64,000 nt of DNA from assembly GCA_023374025.1 (NCBI GenBank), contig SIJG01000152.1, positions 62,001 to 126,000 of the forward strand, given 5' to 3'. The notes beneath the pieces are model-generated. The model was not told where the DNA came from. It saw only the letters and a list, made by a program, of their open reading frames with translations, and ran no database searches. Positions 50,140 to 62,200 of this stretch are shown here, one piece after another. Position 1 is the stretch's first letter. The number at the start of each line of letters is the position of its first letter. Made by a program: the position numbers and the translations under genes. The stretch comes from Heterodera schachtii (taxonomy: Eukaryota > Nematoda > Chromadorea > Rhabditida > Heteroderidae).

Positions 50140-50648
50140 AAAAATAAGCACAAAATAAGTACGTAACGATGAAAGAAGCACAAATCTTAGAAATAAGCAC
50201 ACTTAATGCAATAACGAAAAATACACCCCCTAAGGATCGACTTTTTTGGAAATTAAAAAAATACACCCTTGAAAATCGAAAAATTTTGAACGTTTTCTAA
50301 GAACTTTTTTAAAAAAATTTTGATGCAGATACAAAAAAATTAATTTTGTCGTAGCATAAAATCAAAACTCAAAAAAAAAAAAAAAATCAAAATTGCACAT
50401 ATAAATTTTGTAATTCAAAATTTTTTCAATATATAAAAAAGCTCCTTAGTCATTTTTTGGAGTTTTTAAAGTCAATTCTGAATTTTTACACAATTTTTGG
50501 CATTTTTTGAGCGGTTAAAAGCCATTTTTGCAGTTTTTAAACCATATTTTAGTGCATGTTTTGGCATTTTTCGGTTTTTTAGAGCATATTTGAGGGATTT
50601 TTAGTGCATATTTTATGCGCGTATTTGCCATTTTTTAGTGCATATAAA
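50140..50648 (+). mobile_element. Distant, decayed relative of the 603-bp element
   Basis: TGCAATAACGAAAAATACAC followed by CCCCTAAGGATCGACTT aligns with the TGCAATAAATGAAAAATACA and CCCCTAAGAATCGACTT of the element at 14054-14656, in the same order and orientation. Downstream, repeated GCATATTT/GGCATTTTT words replace the repeated GCCTATTT words of the intact copy. No terminal repeats or target duplication survive. A run of sixteen A lies at 50371-50386. Confidence 0.6.
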
Positions 50649-50672
50649 TTATAACCTAATCATGTGAATTAG

Positions 50673-50822
50673 ATGAGAGTTGTTGAGATTAAGTCCCGTG
50701 ATTTGAATGCCGGAAAATTGAGTCCCGATGATTGTGATGCCTGCCTAAAGAATGGGCGAGAACTCGAAAAAAAGATATATAAATATCTTTATACACATTT
50801 AACCGTCTTTAATTTTTATTAA
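50673..50822 (+). CDS. Coding-like 49-residue frame, possibly repeat-derived
   Basis: The frame runs from ATG at 50673 to TAA at 50820. Residues 3-34 (starting VVEIKSRDLNAGKLS) are charged and balanced, with CDAC at 21-24; the tail after residue 35 is A+T-driven. I do not recognise the product. Two points argue against a gene. The DNA is a diverged 29-bp tandem pair (AGTCCCGTGATTTGAATGCC at 50692 and AGTCCCGATGATTGTGATGC at 50721). Also, its ATGCCGGAAAATTGAGTCCC resembles, in reverse, the CGGGACTCAAATGCCCG words of the repeat at 56881-57000. A minus-strand frame over the same bases is open too. I consider a repeat origin at least as likely as an exon. Confidence 0.18.
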   Translation: MRVVEIKSRDLNAGKLSPDDCDACLKNGRELEKKIYKYLYTHLTVFNFY

Positions 50823-53030
50823 TAAAATTTGAAAAATTTCCTTTTATTATTTTTAAATTCACTTGTTTATATGATATATAAAAAAAGAGAAAAATTTCAT
50901 AATCCTACAGAAACTATTTCACAAAAAATAGAGAAGATAAAAATGAAAGGGAAAAGTAAAAAAAAATAATAAATTATGAATTTATTAAACAGTTTTATTA
51001 AATAATGAATTCTTATAAAAATTTTAAATCATTTAAAATGAAATAAAAATTATGTTCGAAAATAAATTAAAAAATTTTTTTGATTCTTTGATTTTAAATT
51101 CGACAATTATAATTAGGTGCTCCCTGACCCAACCCCCGAAAATCAAATTCGCTAATTATTAATTAAATTACGAATACAAAAACATTAAATTCATTCAAGT
51201 ACTTAATAAAAAAATATGTACAGTACATAATACTTTTTTTCTTGTACAAAAATGAATTAGAAAATAATATTATAAATATATGAGGTTTTAAATATTTATT
51301 AAAATATACAAATAAAAAGGAATTAAAAAGGCTTACCATTTAAATGTTTAAAAAAAGGATCCATGAATCTGAGATTAAAATTGTAAAAAAACGAAAGATA
51401 AGCCATATTTTATATTAAAAAAAAACTTTTCCATTAAAATTTAATCAGACATAAAAACTGTTTGAAATTTAAAAAAGAGTAAAAAATAAAATAAAATAAA
51501 TTATAATTATGGAATTTTATTTAATAATTTTTTTTACCAATTATTAATTAAATAGAAAGAATTTTAATTTTATTTTGCTAATTACTAAATAAATTAGTAA
51601 CAAAACATAAAAATACATATATAAATTGCTAAAGAAATTTTTTTTTTTCATAATTGAAAAAAATTAAAAGTAAATTTTATAAATGTTGCAAATTATACCC
51701 AGGAACAGAACATGAAAATAAAATAAATAATAGTTTAAATAAATTTAGCTACTATTAAAATCATAAACATTCATTTAATTAATTAATTTTTTATTTATTA
51801 AATAATAACTCAAAATTTATAAAAATATAAAAACTAAAAAACAATCAACTAACTTTTTAAATATATAATTAATAAATAATACCTCATCGAGAACTACGAT
51901 GAAACTGCGAACGACTACATGAAATTAAATAAATAATAGTTCATGTTACAATTTGATAATTAATATTAATTTATATAAATTAAAAAAAGGAAAGGTTATA
52001 AAATGAAATATTAAATAAAAACTATTTAGCCTAATTAATTATGATATTTTTGAATAATTATTTACAAATGAAAAAAATATTTTATAAACTATAAAACAAT
52101 TTAAGAATGACAGGCGAAGATGATGTCAACAAACGCATCCATTCGACTTGATTAATAAAATTTCTACTTAAAAAAACTTAATTTAACAATTATATACATT
52201 ATTATTTTGAATATTAAGAGTCAATTCTTTCAGATAATCCATAATTAGATAATTTTAAAAATAAATAAATTGATAGACTTTTATTAGAGAGAAAACTAAA
52301 AATTAATAAAAATAAAATAATTATTAAATATAATTTTAAAAATATTGCTGAAAATTTTTGTACCTATTTTCGAGAATTAAATTGAAATTACCAAAATTTA
52401 TTTTGGTATAAAAGCAAAAAACAGTTATAAATTAATTTATACAAAAGATAGATTAAAAGCATTTGACGATTGGAAAATTATTAATAAAGATAATAAGTGA
52501 GAAATTTATTCAATTCTAACCATTCAATTAGAAAAATATCAATATTAAAATTGAATCAATTAATCAATTGCTAAATCTGCTTTGAATAAATCATATAAAA
52601 AATTAAGAAAAACACTTATACAATTATTCGAAAAATAAATTATAATATTTATAAATGAATTTTAAAAAAACAACGCTAAAATAACTCTTGTTTTAAAGGA
52701 TTTAAATATAAAATAAAATTAAAATATATTAACAAAAACCTAAAATATATAATTATAATCGTACGAATAAATGGACTATACATGAATGTCTTCACCAAGA
52801 AAAATTATAAATTTTTTTAATTAAACTGTAAATTACATAAATAATTTTTAAATCATCTAAAGACAAAAATCATTAAATAAAGGTCCATGGTCTCATTATA
52901 AAGAGATCATATTTCGAAAATAATAATAATTTTTTCATTAGTAATTTATATTCTTATGGAATAAAAATATACTTACGAACACACGACAAATGAAGTTTAG
53001 CTAAATATAAGTCATTGTAAATTTATTGAA
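50823..53030. other. A-rich block, no gene seen
   Basis: A clearly dominates. A small GC spot, GCTCCCTGACCCAACCCCCG, lies near 51119 and another at about 51895-51920. Neither extends into a supportable feature. Confidence 0.5.
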
Positions 53031-54180
53031 AAACACTATTTTATTTATTTGATATCTGTTTTTATTATTATAGTAAGTTAATTTATTTAAAAACTTAATT
53101 ATCTACTTTATTTCATTTCGAATTTAGCTAAATCATTTGTTGTTTTCTTAATAATATTTAATTAAATTTTTATTTTTTTGCTACAATTACAGTAAATTTT
53201 CGTAAAATCCCAAGTATAAATTTGCTCTTAAAAGTTTGTAAATATTTTTAAATAATGTAATATTAAAGCATTTTAATAAATTCTCCAATTATATTATAAA
53301 TTATTTTTTTATTTATAAATAATATCATAATTAACTTCATTTTTTGGGTTTTTCATTTCAATATCTGCATAATTAAGAATAATTATTTTATACAACTCAA
53401 ATCAGTCTGTATTGTTTTTAACTTAAATAAATAAATTATTTATTTATTTTTAATTTAAAGGTCATAAGAATTTTTATTCAATTTTCCTTAAAATAAGTGA
53501 AGTAATAAGTAAAAAATAAATATAAAATATATTGTGCAATTAAATAACATTGTAAAATAAATATTTGTTGAAATTTTCACTTAAGAAATGCATGAATTTA
53601 TTTATAAAAGATATTATTTTTCAAACTTTTTTTATTATTAAAAGAATTAAATTCATTAGATAAAAAAATAAATACTAACAAATGAAGGCATGTTTAATAC
53701 TAAAATTTAAATTGTAAAATAATTAAAAAGAAATTTTTATATTTTATAATTAAATAAATAATTAGTAATTTTTTTATTCTTTAAGCACTTAATTTGAACC
53801 GCATTAGCACAATTCCCCGTGGTTAAGCATAAAAACTATAAGAATTAACAACAGTTAGACTTACAATTTTCTAAAGATTATGCAAATGAGTTTCTTTTAT
53901 GATTTTGATTAATGAAATGTTTATATTTAAAGAAAAAAATACAAAGAATATTATTATTCATAAATCAAAATGAATGATTTGTTGTTAATTTTAATAATTA
54001 CAATAATGATAAATTTTAGTTTAAACTATTAAGAGTAAAACCGAAAATATGAGATGAACAAAGAAATAGGATAATGTAAAGAATTTTACAAATCATATTT
54101 TTACAAGAAATAAATAATTCTTTAATCATAAAAACATTTAAACATCATATAAATTGATACAAATCTTAATAACATATTAG
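53031..54180. other. Alternating T-rich then A-rich spacer
   Basis: T leads to about 53460 and A leads afterwards. No gene or repeat was found. Confidence 0.45.
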
Positions 54181-54189
54181 AAAAATTAT

Positions 54190-54480
54190 CTGCTCTGCTA
54201 CGACAAAATCCTATCTCGGTCTGATGACAATCCCGAATCCCAATCCAGGATTTTTTTCAAAAGTTCAGTTCTATGTATATTTTGTAAATTGAATTGTTTG
54301 TGTAAAGTAAAATAGGCATTTTTTCCCGCAATTCATTAATATACATAAATTTTTGGCCTATTTGGTTTAAAATAAAAATAAAACTTTAATAATTAATTCT
54401 TAGGGCCGTTTTCTTGAATTTTTGTTAAGAAATTTATTATAAAACCCAAAACCATGGCAAAAAATAGTGCAAAAATAAGT
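54190..54480. repeat. Transposon debris
   Basis: AATCCCGAATCCCAATCC near 54230 recalls GGTCCCGAATCCCAAAATC of the 59380-60425 repeat. AAAATAGGCATTTTTT near 54310 recalls the AATAGGCA words of the 603-bp family. A weak inverted pair, AAAATCCT/AGGATTTT, spans 54205-54255. These are fragments without definable ends. Confidence 0.4.
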
Positions 54481-56640
54481 GAACAAAAACAAATAAATTG
54501 TGTTTTAATATATTAATGAAATTATAAAAATTAATATTTTAATAGTTTAAAGAACCCCAAAAAAATTCATTTATTAGATAAAATGAAAAATTAACATTAG
54601 AATACGGAGAGCACAACTCCAATTACGTGAAGATATGGATAATAGGAATGACAATAAAAAAATACTTTTATTAATATTGAAAATGCTGTTTTTCGACGAT
54701 ACGAGTCCATTTTTCAATCATGGGACATGAAAAAAATAATAATAGTTGGTATTTCAATTTAACAATTAATATTAATTTATATAAATAAAAAAAAGAAGAG
54801 GAAATGCAATGGAAATAAAAAATATATTTTTAGATCTCTATTTATTTAATAAATTCTTTAATATGACTATTAAATTATATTGAGAAAAAAATTCTTATTT
54901 TTATTAAATAAAATAGCATAAATTTCATTAATAATTTCATATAAAATATATCTAACATTTTATATAAACAAATTGTATTATATTTTTCTGATGAATATAT
55001 ATAATATAAACGATATATTTTTTCTAAAGCATGAAAACGTAATGTAATCATAAATACTTTTGAAACAGTCAAATAATTTAATATCAACTAAAATAAATTC
55101 TATTATTAAAAAAATATTATTTCACAATAAAAACAATTTATTTCACTATTCTCCGATTCATTCTTTTATATATCCTTTATCTAAACTTTTTGAAATCTTA
55201 AGTAAAGAGCAATAAGCCTAAAATTAATTATTATTTCATTGTATAAGACAGATCTGTATAATAATAAAAAACTATTTTAACTTTTATTTAAACCAATTAA
55301 TTAATAAATAATAAAAGCATAGAAAAATTTTTATAAAAAATATGAAATTTTGCTTAAAAAAATATTTTAACAAAATATTAAAACTTAATTTTCGAAAAAT
55401 TATTTAAAATTAATAAAATTAAATTATTTGAATCATAAAAGAATAAATATATTTTTAATAAATATATCTATTTTCTCACATAATTGCGACGTGGTTAAAC
55501 CCGCATCAAACATGAGAAAAATTGAATAATAAATGAAAAATATACATTCATCCTAAATTTTTTTTAAATTTAATCATATTGATATAAGAAAAACATTTGA
55601 AAAAATCTCTATTATTTTTACAACTATTAAAAGTAAAAATGCAAATTTATTAATTAAAAATATTTAAATGATTGTAATTTCGGAAATAATAAATTATAAA
55701 ATAAAAAAAAATTATTTACATTCAAATACAATAATTATATTATTTACTTAATGGCTAATTCAAATAACTAACACTAACATTTAATGAGACAAATGTTTAA
55801 AGAGTCTGCTTTAGAGGGAATTAAAAAATATTTAGAAATTTTCTACGTATTCAAAAAAGCATTATTAATAATTTTTTGGCTGATAATTTATAAAGCTGCA
55901 TATTTATAAATTTTTTATAAATAAATAATTTAAATATAAAGAGTAAATTAACACCTATACGAAAAAGTACAAAGTAACTAAATAAATTTCATTTATGAAT
56001 AAAATACCAAAATTTACAAAAAAAAAAAACAAAAAAGAGCAATTGGAACATATAATAAATAGATTTTCAATAGTTAATAAAAAAAAAATAAAATTAAAAA
56101 GAAGAGGATGGACTATAATTACTATAAAAAGGGATTAAAAATTAAAAAATTATTTCATAGTATGATTTTGCTATGAAAGCAAATGAAAGTAACAATATTC
56201 AAACAATTATTATTAAAAAACAATAATTATAATAATATTTCAAATAATACACTTAATGAAAAACTGATAAAAAACTAAATAGAAAAACTAATCAATTCAT
56301 TCAAACTTAAGGTGACCAACGCAACTAATTTATGCTCTAAACAATAAATAAAAAATCAAGAAAATTGTAATTCAAAGTAATATCTTTAATAAAGTTCTCA
56401 AACATTTATTTTTTTGGCTGTTAATTTATAAAGCCGCATATTTTATTTAATTTTTCATAAAATTTAAAAATTATTTTTAAAAAACTTTTTTTTTGCGGTT
56501 ATAAATCATCTTTTATTATTGGTTAAACATAACAATGATTTTGAAAAAAGTATAAAGAAAAAACATTTATTCAATTTAATTAACTAAAATTTAATGTCGT
56601 TAAGCTGAGAAAATAAATGCTAAAAGTTTTTTATTTAAAA
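54481..56640. other. A-rich block, no gene seen
   Basis: A dominates throughout. The minus frame at 54875-55087 is Met/Ile/Leu/Tyr-rich and of random character. No structured elements noticed. Confidence 0.5.
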
Positions 56641-56880
56641 TAAAATATTATTAAAACTAATTTTCTTAGTTTATCTTTTATAACTTACTCGTATTTAATT
56701 ACGCAAGGATAGAAATTTCAAACTCAAAATAATTAAAACTATCTTACTTTACGCATATTTTTTTGGACAAATAATTTTTTCATATGTAATGAGTCAATTT
56801 AATTTAATTTTATAGAGATCTAATTTAATAATTATTGGTTAATTCTAAATATAAATACTTTTTTTCTCATTCATTTTTAG

Positions 56881-57000
56881 ATAGAGTTTCAAAAGCTCTA
56901 CAATTTTGCTCAGAAGCAATTTTTCGATAAACTCAACCTCTGACCAGTTATAGGGCCGGGACTCAAATGCCCGCATCATAAATTTTCGGTTTTTTACTTC
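56881..57000 (+). repeat. Fragment of the 59380-60425 repeat family
   Basis: TGACCAGTTATAGGGCCGGG (56941-56960) and the following ACTCAAATGCCCGC match TGACCAGTTATGGGCCCAGG (60200-60219) and ACTCAAATGTCCCGC. Upstream, GATAGAGTTTCAAAAGCTCTACAATTTT-like DNA matches GATAGAGCTTAAAAGGTTTTACAATTTT-like DNA. The orientation is the same. Confidence 0.7.
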
Positions 57001-57237
57001 ATAGCTTGTATTAATTTTTGGAATAAAATTTTTTTTTTTTTAACTTGTATTATATACTTTAACAGCAACGATTATATAATATTTAATTAATTCTAAACAA
57101 TATCCTAAATTATATTATAAATAAAATTATTTTTTTTAATAATCAAATAGATACTCCAATCATTATTTTTAGTTTTACTCTTCTAATTTAACCGTTTAAT
57201 TGTTTTACTTTTTCAAAACCTCTTGAAAAACACAAAA

Positions 57238-57349
57238 ACAAAAATTTATGCTCAATTTTACCGTGCGAGTGATATTACTTATAATTAAAATGCTTTAAAA
57301 TATATTTTTTTAATGATGACATAGTATAAAAGTGAAAATTAATTTTATT
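57238..57349 (+). repeat. 110-bp dispersed repeat, copy 2
   Basis: This is the partner of 27171-27280, in the same orientation. ATTTATGCTCAATTTTACCG is shared exactly, and the last 35 bases, including GATGACATAGTATAAAAGTG, agree almost fully. Flanking sequences do not match, so the repeat limits are fairly sharp. Confidence 0.85.
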
Positions 57350-58870
57350 TTTTATTGTGCGATTGATTTGGATATTTTATATCTTTTGAGTTCATTTACT
57401 AATATTAGAATATATTTTGAGATAAATTGTATAAATATTTTTCTATATACTAATATTATAATATATTTTGAGATAAATTGTATAAATATTTTTCTTTAGG
57501 TTTTTCCAATAATCAAAATTAATCAACTATTGATTCATTCAAAACTGATTAGTAGGATTAATGGTCCTTCATCAAATATGTATATCATTTTTAATGATTA
57601 TTTAATCAGCTACTCTCATATTGCTCCAATAGTTTATTTGTATATTTTAAAAAATTTAATTAAATAATTAAGTTATTAACTAATGTCAGCGATTGGTTCT
57701 ATCTTTTCGTACATCGATGTTATATATTAATAAATGAATTTTTATTTCTCTAATTAATGATAATTAATTGTAAATTAAATAAATTTACTCTTGTTTAATT
57801 AGCAAACTGAAATTCATTTTTTTATTGCATTTCAAATTTTATTTAAGACCAAATTTGTTCATTTATTGTAATAATTAAACCTGTGATTTATGGACATAAA
57901 TAAAACCACGAAATAGGCACTTTTTTCATTAAATTTTTTTAGTTTATTTGATTTTCTCTTTATATATTCTTAATTGAAATTTATTCTGCTTAATATTTAA
58001 AAAGTGTATTTATTTATTAATCAAATATTACTTGTATTTGCAGGAGTTATTAATTGTTTCAATATATTCAAATAAATGACAACCCTAATTATGATAAAAG
58101 GCACATTTTTACTTTCTTCATTTATAAACGTTTTTCTCATATATTAATTAAAATATTATTTATTGCCTATGAAAAATAAATAAATTTAAAATAATAAATA
58201 CGAAATTTTCATGGTTTTAAAAGTAGTGAAATTTCTTGGGTTTTTTTCCTATTAAATATTTATCTCTTTAATTATTAAAATTTATCATTAATTAATAAAA
58301 TTATGGTAAAATTTTAATTTTCTATTAATATTAAATTATGTAGGGAACTTTCGATTTGTTTATTTTTCATTATTCAACTTTTTCTCATTTGGGTTATTAT
58401 CTATTTCGATTTCCTTATCCTTTAAAATATTTATATAAGGCGGTAAATATTTTTACTCAAATGTTAACATTTTTACTATAATAAATATTAAGTGTAATAA
58501 TTAGTATATTTAAAATAATTAAATGTATTTATTTACTATTTTTTTTCATTTTTTGTGGGTTTTTACATTTTATCATCTTATTTTCAAATAAGATTAGTTT
58601 AAATTTTTAAATTTTGCTGCTTCCATTCTAGACACTCAAATTAAATAAATTTTTTGACGTCATAACTGTAATTTTGAAATAATCGCTCAATTATTTATTT
58701 TTGAATTTATTTTATTTTCACTTCTTGCTCAATAAACTTGATACCAATATTAAATTATCACCCAGGCCGGAAGAATTAGCATAACAATTTGTATTTTTTA
58801 AATATTTTATTTATTGTTGGTTTTCTATTTGTTTTCGTTTGGTGTTACATTAAGATTTTAATTTATTATA
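57350..58870. other. T-rich spacer, no gene seen
   Basis: T dominates. A 50-bp stretch is doubled near 57400-57500 (AATATATTTTGAGATAAATT occurs twice, about 58 bp apart). AAATAGGCACTTTTTT near 57910 may be a scrap of the 603-bp family. No open frame is supportable. Confidence 0.45.
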
Positions 58871-58872
58871 AC

Positions 58873-59116
58873 TAGCGGGTGCGTGAACCGTCGGGTCTGG
58901 TCTTGGGATAAAGCGCTTCGCGCTTCTTGAGCTTCGCTACCTAGGTAAGCTATTGGGTTGTGAAGATTCGGAGAATATGTACAACCACCACGGGGGAAGA
59001 GGTACAACATTGTTAGAAGAGGTACAACAGTGATTAAAGAGACAGTGATGAAAAGAGGTAGAACAGTGATTAGAAGAGGTACAACAGTGATTTAAGAGGT
59101 ATAACATGGTTTAAAG
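58873..59116 (+). repeat. GC-rich head followed by a 20-bp minisatellite
   Basis: The head (58873-58960) contains AGCGGGTGCGTGAACCGTCG and a hairpin, AAGCGCTTCGCGCTT. From 58996 to 59116 a unit near AAGAGGTACAACAGTGATTA repeats about six times with substitutions and length changes (for example GAAGAGGTACAACATTGTTA and AAGAGGTAGAACAGTGATTA). This layout, a unique head and a tandem tail, resembles the 3' region of some retroelements, but no protein or poly(A) evidence supports a class. Confidence 0.7.
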
Positions 59117-59379
59117 TTAAATAAATAAGGAAAAGTTTTTATTGAAAATAAAATAAAAATCGACTGTATTTTAATTTAAAATTTTTTTATAATAAAATAC
59201 TCTTTTTATTAATTAAAAACAAATTTTGAAAGTTAATAATTAAATATTTATTTAAATTGAAAAGAAAAATTTTTTTACAAATTCAAAAAATCTAAATTCT
59301 TTAATTTTAAAAAATAAAATGAATTTACTTTACAACAAATCTTCAAATTAATAACCTAAAAATGCATAGAAAAATAATG

Positions 59380-60425
59380 TACACCGTCCGGAACTGAACT
59401 TGCCCCTCCCCCTCAAAATGATGTCCCAGAATCCCCAATCACACGGGGATTCTGAGGTCTGCTGAACGGCGTCAAAAGTAAAATCTGATTATGTATTCGT
59501 GATCAGCGTCATAAAATACCCCTAAGGACAAATTTTTAAAGATTTTTGGTGAAAAAAATTTTTCTCTCAAAAATCCTGTTCACCCCCCTTTGGTCCCGAA
59601 TCCCAAAATCATTTTTATTTTTATAACAAATCTCAAAAAAGCGATAAAATGTAAAATAAAATTCATATGATAGAGCAAAAAATTGCGGATTTTTTAAGTA
59701 TTTTAATTTTCCGGAATGACTTTTCGGAACAGAGTTATAAAATTTTTTCAGAAAAATAGAAAATTTCCAGAATTTCTGGTATAACTTTTTTCTTTTTAGA
59801 GATAGAAATTCCAAAGAAATCCCATTAATTTCTCCGTATTTTTCACTGTTTTTATTGTTTTATTCTAAGAAATTGACCTACTCTTAGGTTAGTTATGATT
59901 TTTCAAATATTCACCCAAAAACCCAAGGGCCAAAAAATGATAGATTTTCAAAATTTTTAAAAAAATTCTAAAATTTCCGAGGCGGAAAATAAAGGTCATA
60001 TTCGTGCTCAGCACCTTAATTTACCCCAGAAAAATATTTTTCACCCCCCTTTTGACCCCAAAAAATTTTTTTTTTTTAAATTTCTAGGGGACCTAGCTCG
60101 AAAAATTTTGAAAATTTCCAGGCATATGGCACATCATTCGATAGAGCTTAAAAGGTTTTACAATTTTTGCCTAAGTCTTTTTTGGTTAAAACCAACCCCT
60201 GACCAGTTATGGGCCCAGGACTCAAATGTCCCGCTGAGGCCAAAAATTTTTCTATTTCCGGTAAAAAATCGATTTTCTAAAATTTTACCAATCGATAGAG
60301 CTCGAAAAACGATTTCAGAATCACATAAAAAGATTTTCGTACCCAATTTTTCAAATTAAGAAAAATTCATCAGCGGCGCCTATGGGCACTTCCGAAGCTC
60401 CTCCCCCTGTACAGCAAAAGTTAAA
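59380..60425 (+). repeat. About 1-kb GC-spiked dispersed repeat
   Basis: This block contains CCCCTCCCCCTC and ends CTCCTCCCCCTGTAC. It is internally repetitive: the word GATAGAGC recurs near 59670, 60140 and 60295, and a TTCGTGATCAGCG to CACCCCCCTTTGGTCCC passage (59497-59596) recurs in diverged form at about 60001-60058. It includes a perfect 10-bp hairpin, CAGAATCCCC/GGGGATTCTG (59427-59454). CAGCGGCGCCTATGGGCAC near 60371 is related to the GATA-loop hairpins. The open frames at 59536-59814 and 60108-60359 follow repeat sequence and are not called as genes. The class is unknown. Confidence 0.65.
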
Positions 60426-62200
60426 AAAAATGCGCCGCAAAAATTGATGTGAAAGTAAAACCTTAGGAAATTAATTTCAAATTCAAAATAATTTTCTAAA
60501 ATTAATTCAAAGTCCTAATTATTTTCAATTTATTTATAGTTTAAAAAATAAAAGAATTAGCATTTCATTTTACACTCTAATTAATTAAATTACAATTTTA
60601 AAATCAAAAGGTTAATAAAAAAATATTATTATTGTCAAATAAAAAATAAAGGTAATACTATTTAAATGAAAGAATTATAAATTAATTAAATCTAATTGTA
60701 AAAAGATGTAAGTAAACAAAGTTATAAATTTGAAAAGAATAAAATTAAAAAGTATTTTTCTTTGCTATTTATAATAAAATAAATTGAAAATTGACATCAG
60801 TCGAATGATTTATCCGTGAACATGCATGGGATTAAAAGTAATTAGAGTTAAAAGATAATTAATTAATTATTCCTACTATTACTTTAACAAAGCCGACAGC
60901 TGACTTAACATGAGATTTAAAGGAAATAAATTAATAAATAAAAAATAAAATAAAATTACAAGTTAAAAAATAAAATAAAAATGAATAAATTAAATTGAAA
61001 AAATTGTAAAATAACTGATTTCAACTTAATTGTTCTTATTTGTTAGTTAATTTAATAAAAGACAGCCAACGATGATCAATAGGAATGTTGCTTTTAAACA
61101 CGTGATTTAAAAGAAAAAAACAATTTAAAAACAAAAGTATCTGAAAAAATAATTTATTTTAAATTTTAAATTATTTATTATATGGTATTATGCCCAATAA
61201 AAAAGGATGAGCATTATATGGCGGAAAACAATGAAATGATCAAGAATTTATTAAAAAATAAATAAATTAATTTAAAAATTTACATTTCAAAAATGGAACT
61301 GTTATGAGATGTAATTAAATGAAATAAAAAATTTAAAAATTCTTATATACTGTGAAAAAATTATTGCTAATTTATTATATTATATTGTCAATATTTCACT
61401 TAAAATAAATAATTGATAAATTATAAACTTCATTCATAATCCGATAAGACTCCACATTTTAATATAATAAAAAGTAACAAAATTATTTACAAAAAATTTT
61501 AATAATTTGAAATAAAATGCAAATAAGCGAGAATATTAATGCAAAAACGAAAGAAGATAAAATGAATTGAAAGAGTACAAATAATAAAAATAAAAAAATA
61601 TTTAAATAAATTGAGCAAACAATTTAGCTCTTTAGAGCAAATGACTAAATTGATTATGAAAAAAATAATTTTATTACTATTATTAAAGCCGAATCATGAA
61701 TTAAATAGACAAAATTTTAAAATAAAACAATTTATTTTGAATAAATCTAAAAAATATAACTTAGAATTCATCATTTATTAAGAAAGACTCCAAAAATATA
61801 GAAAATCTTAATGTAAAAATCAAAAGAAAATTAATAGAAAGCCATCAATTAAAAAAGATTAAAAAAATGTTATGATAATTAACTGATAAAATTAATAATC
61901 AGCATATCTCTTCTTCAGAAAGATTAATTAAAAAGTTTTGTGATATACATTTTTTAAATTTCAGAATTAATTTAGTCAGTAAAATAAACTTAAAGAAATT
62001 AAAATGGCTTTGAAAATCGAAAGGTAATTAATAAATGATTTTAAAAAGAAATACATATATTAATTAAGAAATTAAATTAACAAAATAAAAGAAAAACATA
62101 AATAAATTTATGATAATTTGAAAAAATGATTATAAGCTAGGAGATGAACCAAACGCGAATTTTGCAGAAAGATTCTAAATATTTCAAATACTCATTATAT
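60426..62200. other. A-rich block, no gene seen
   Basis: A dominates to a sharp switch near 62200. No frame, array or inverted element is supportable. Confidence 0.5.

Noticed and set aside
59536..60359. Frames of 92 and 83 codons on opposite strands
   Set aside because: Both lie in the 59380-60425 repeat, overlap internal repeats and another open frame, and show no domain.
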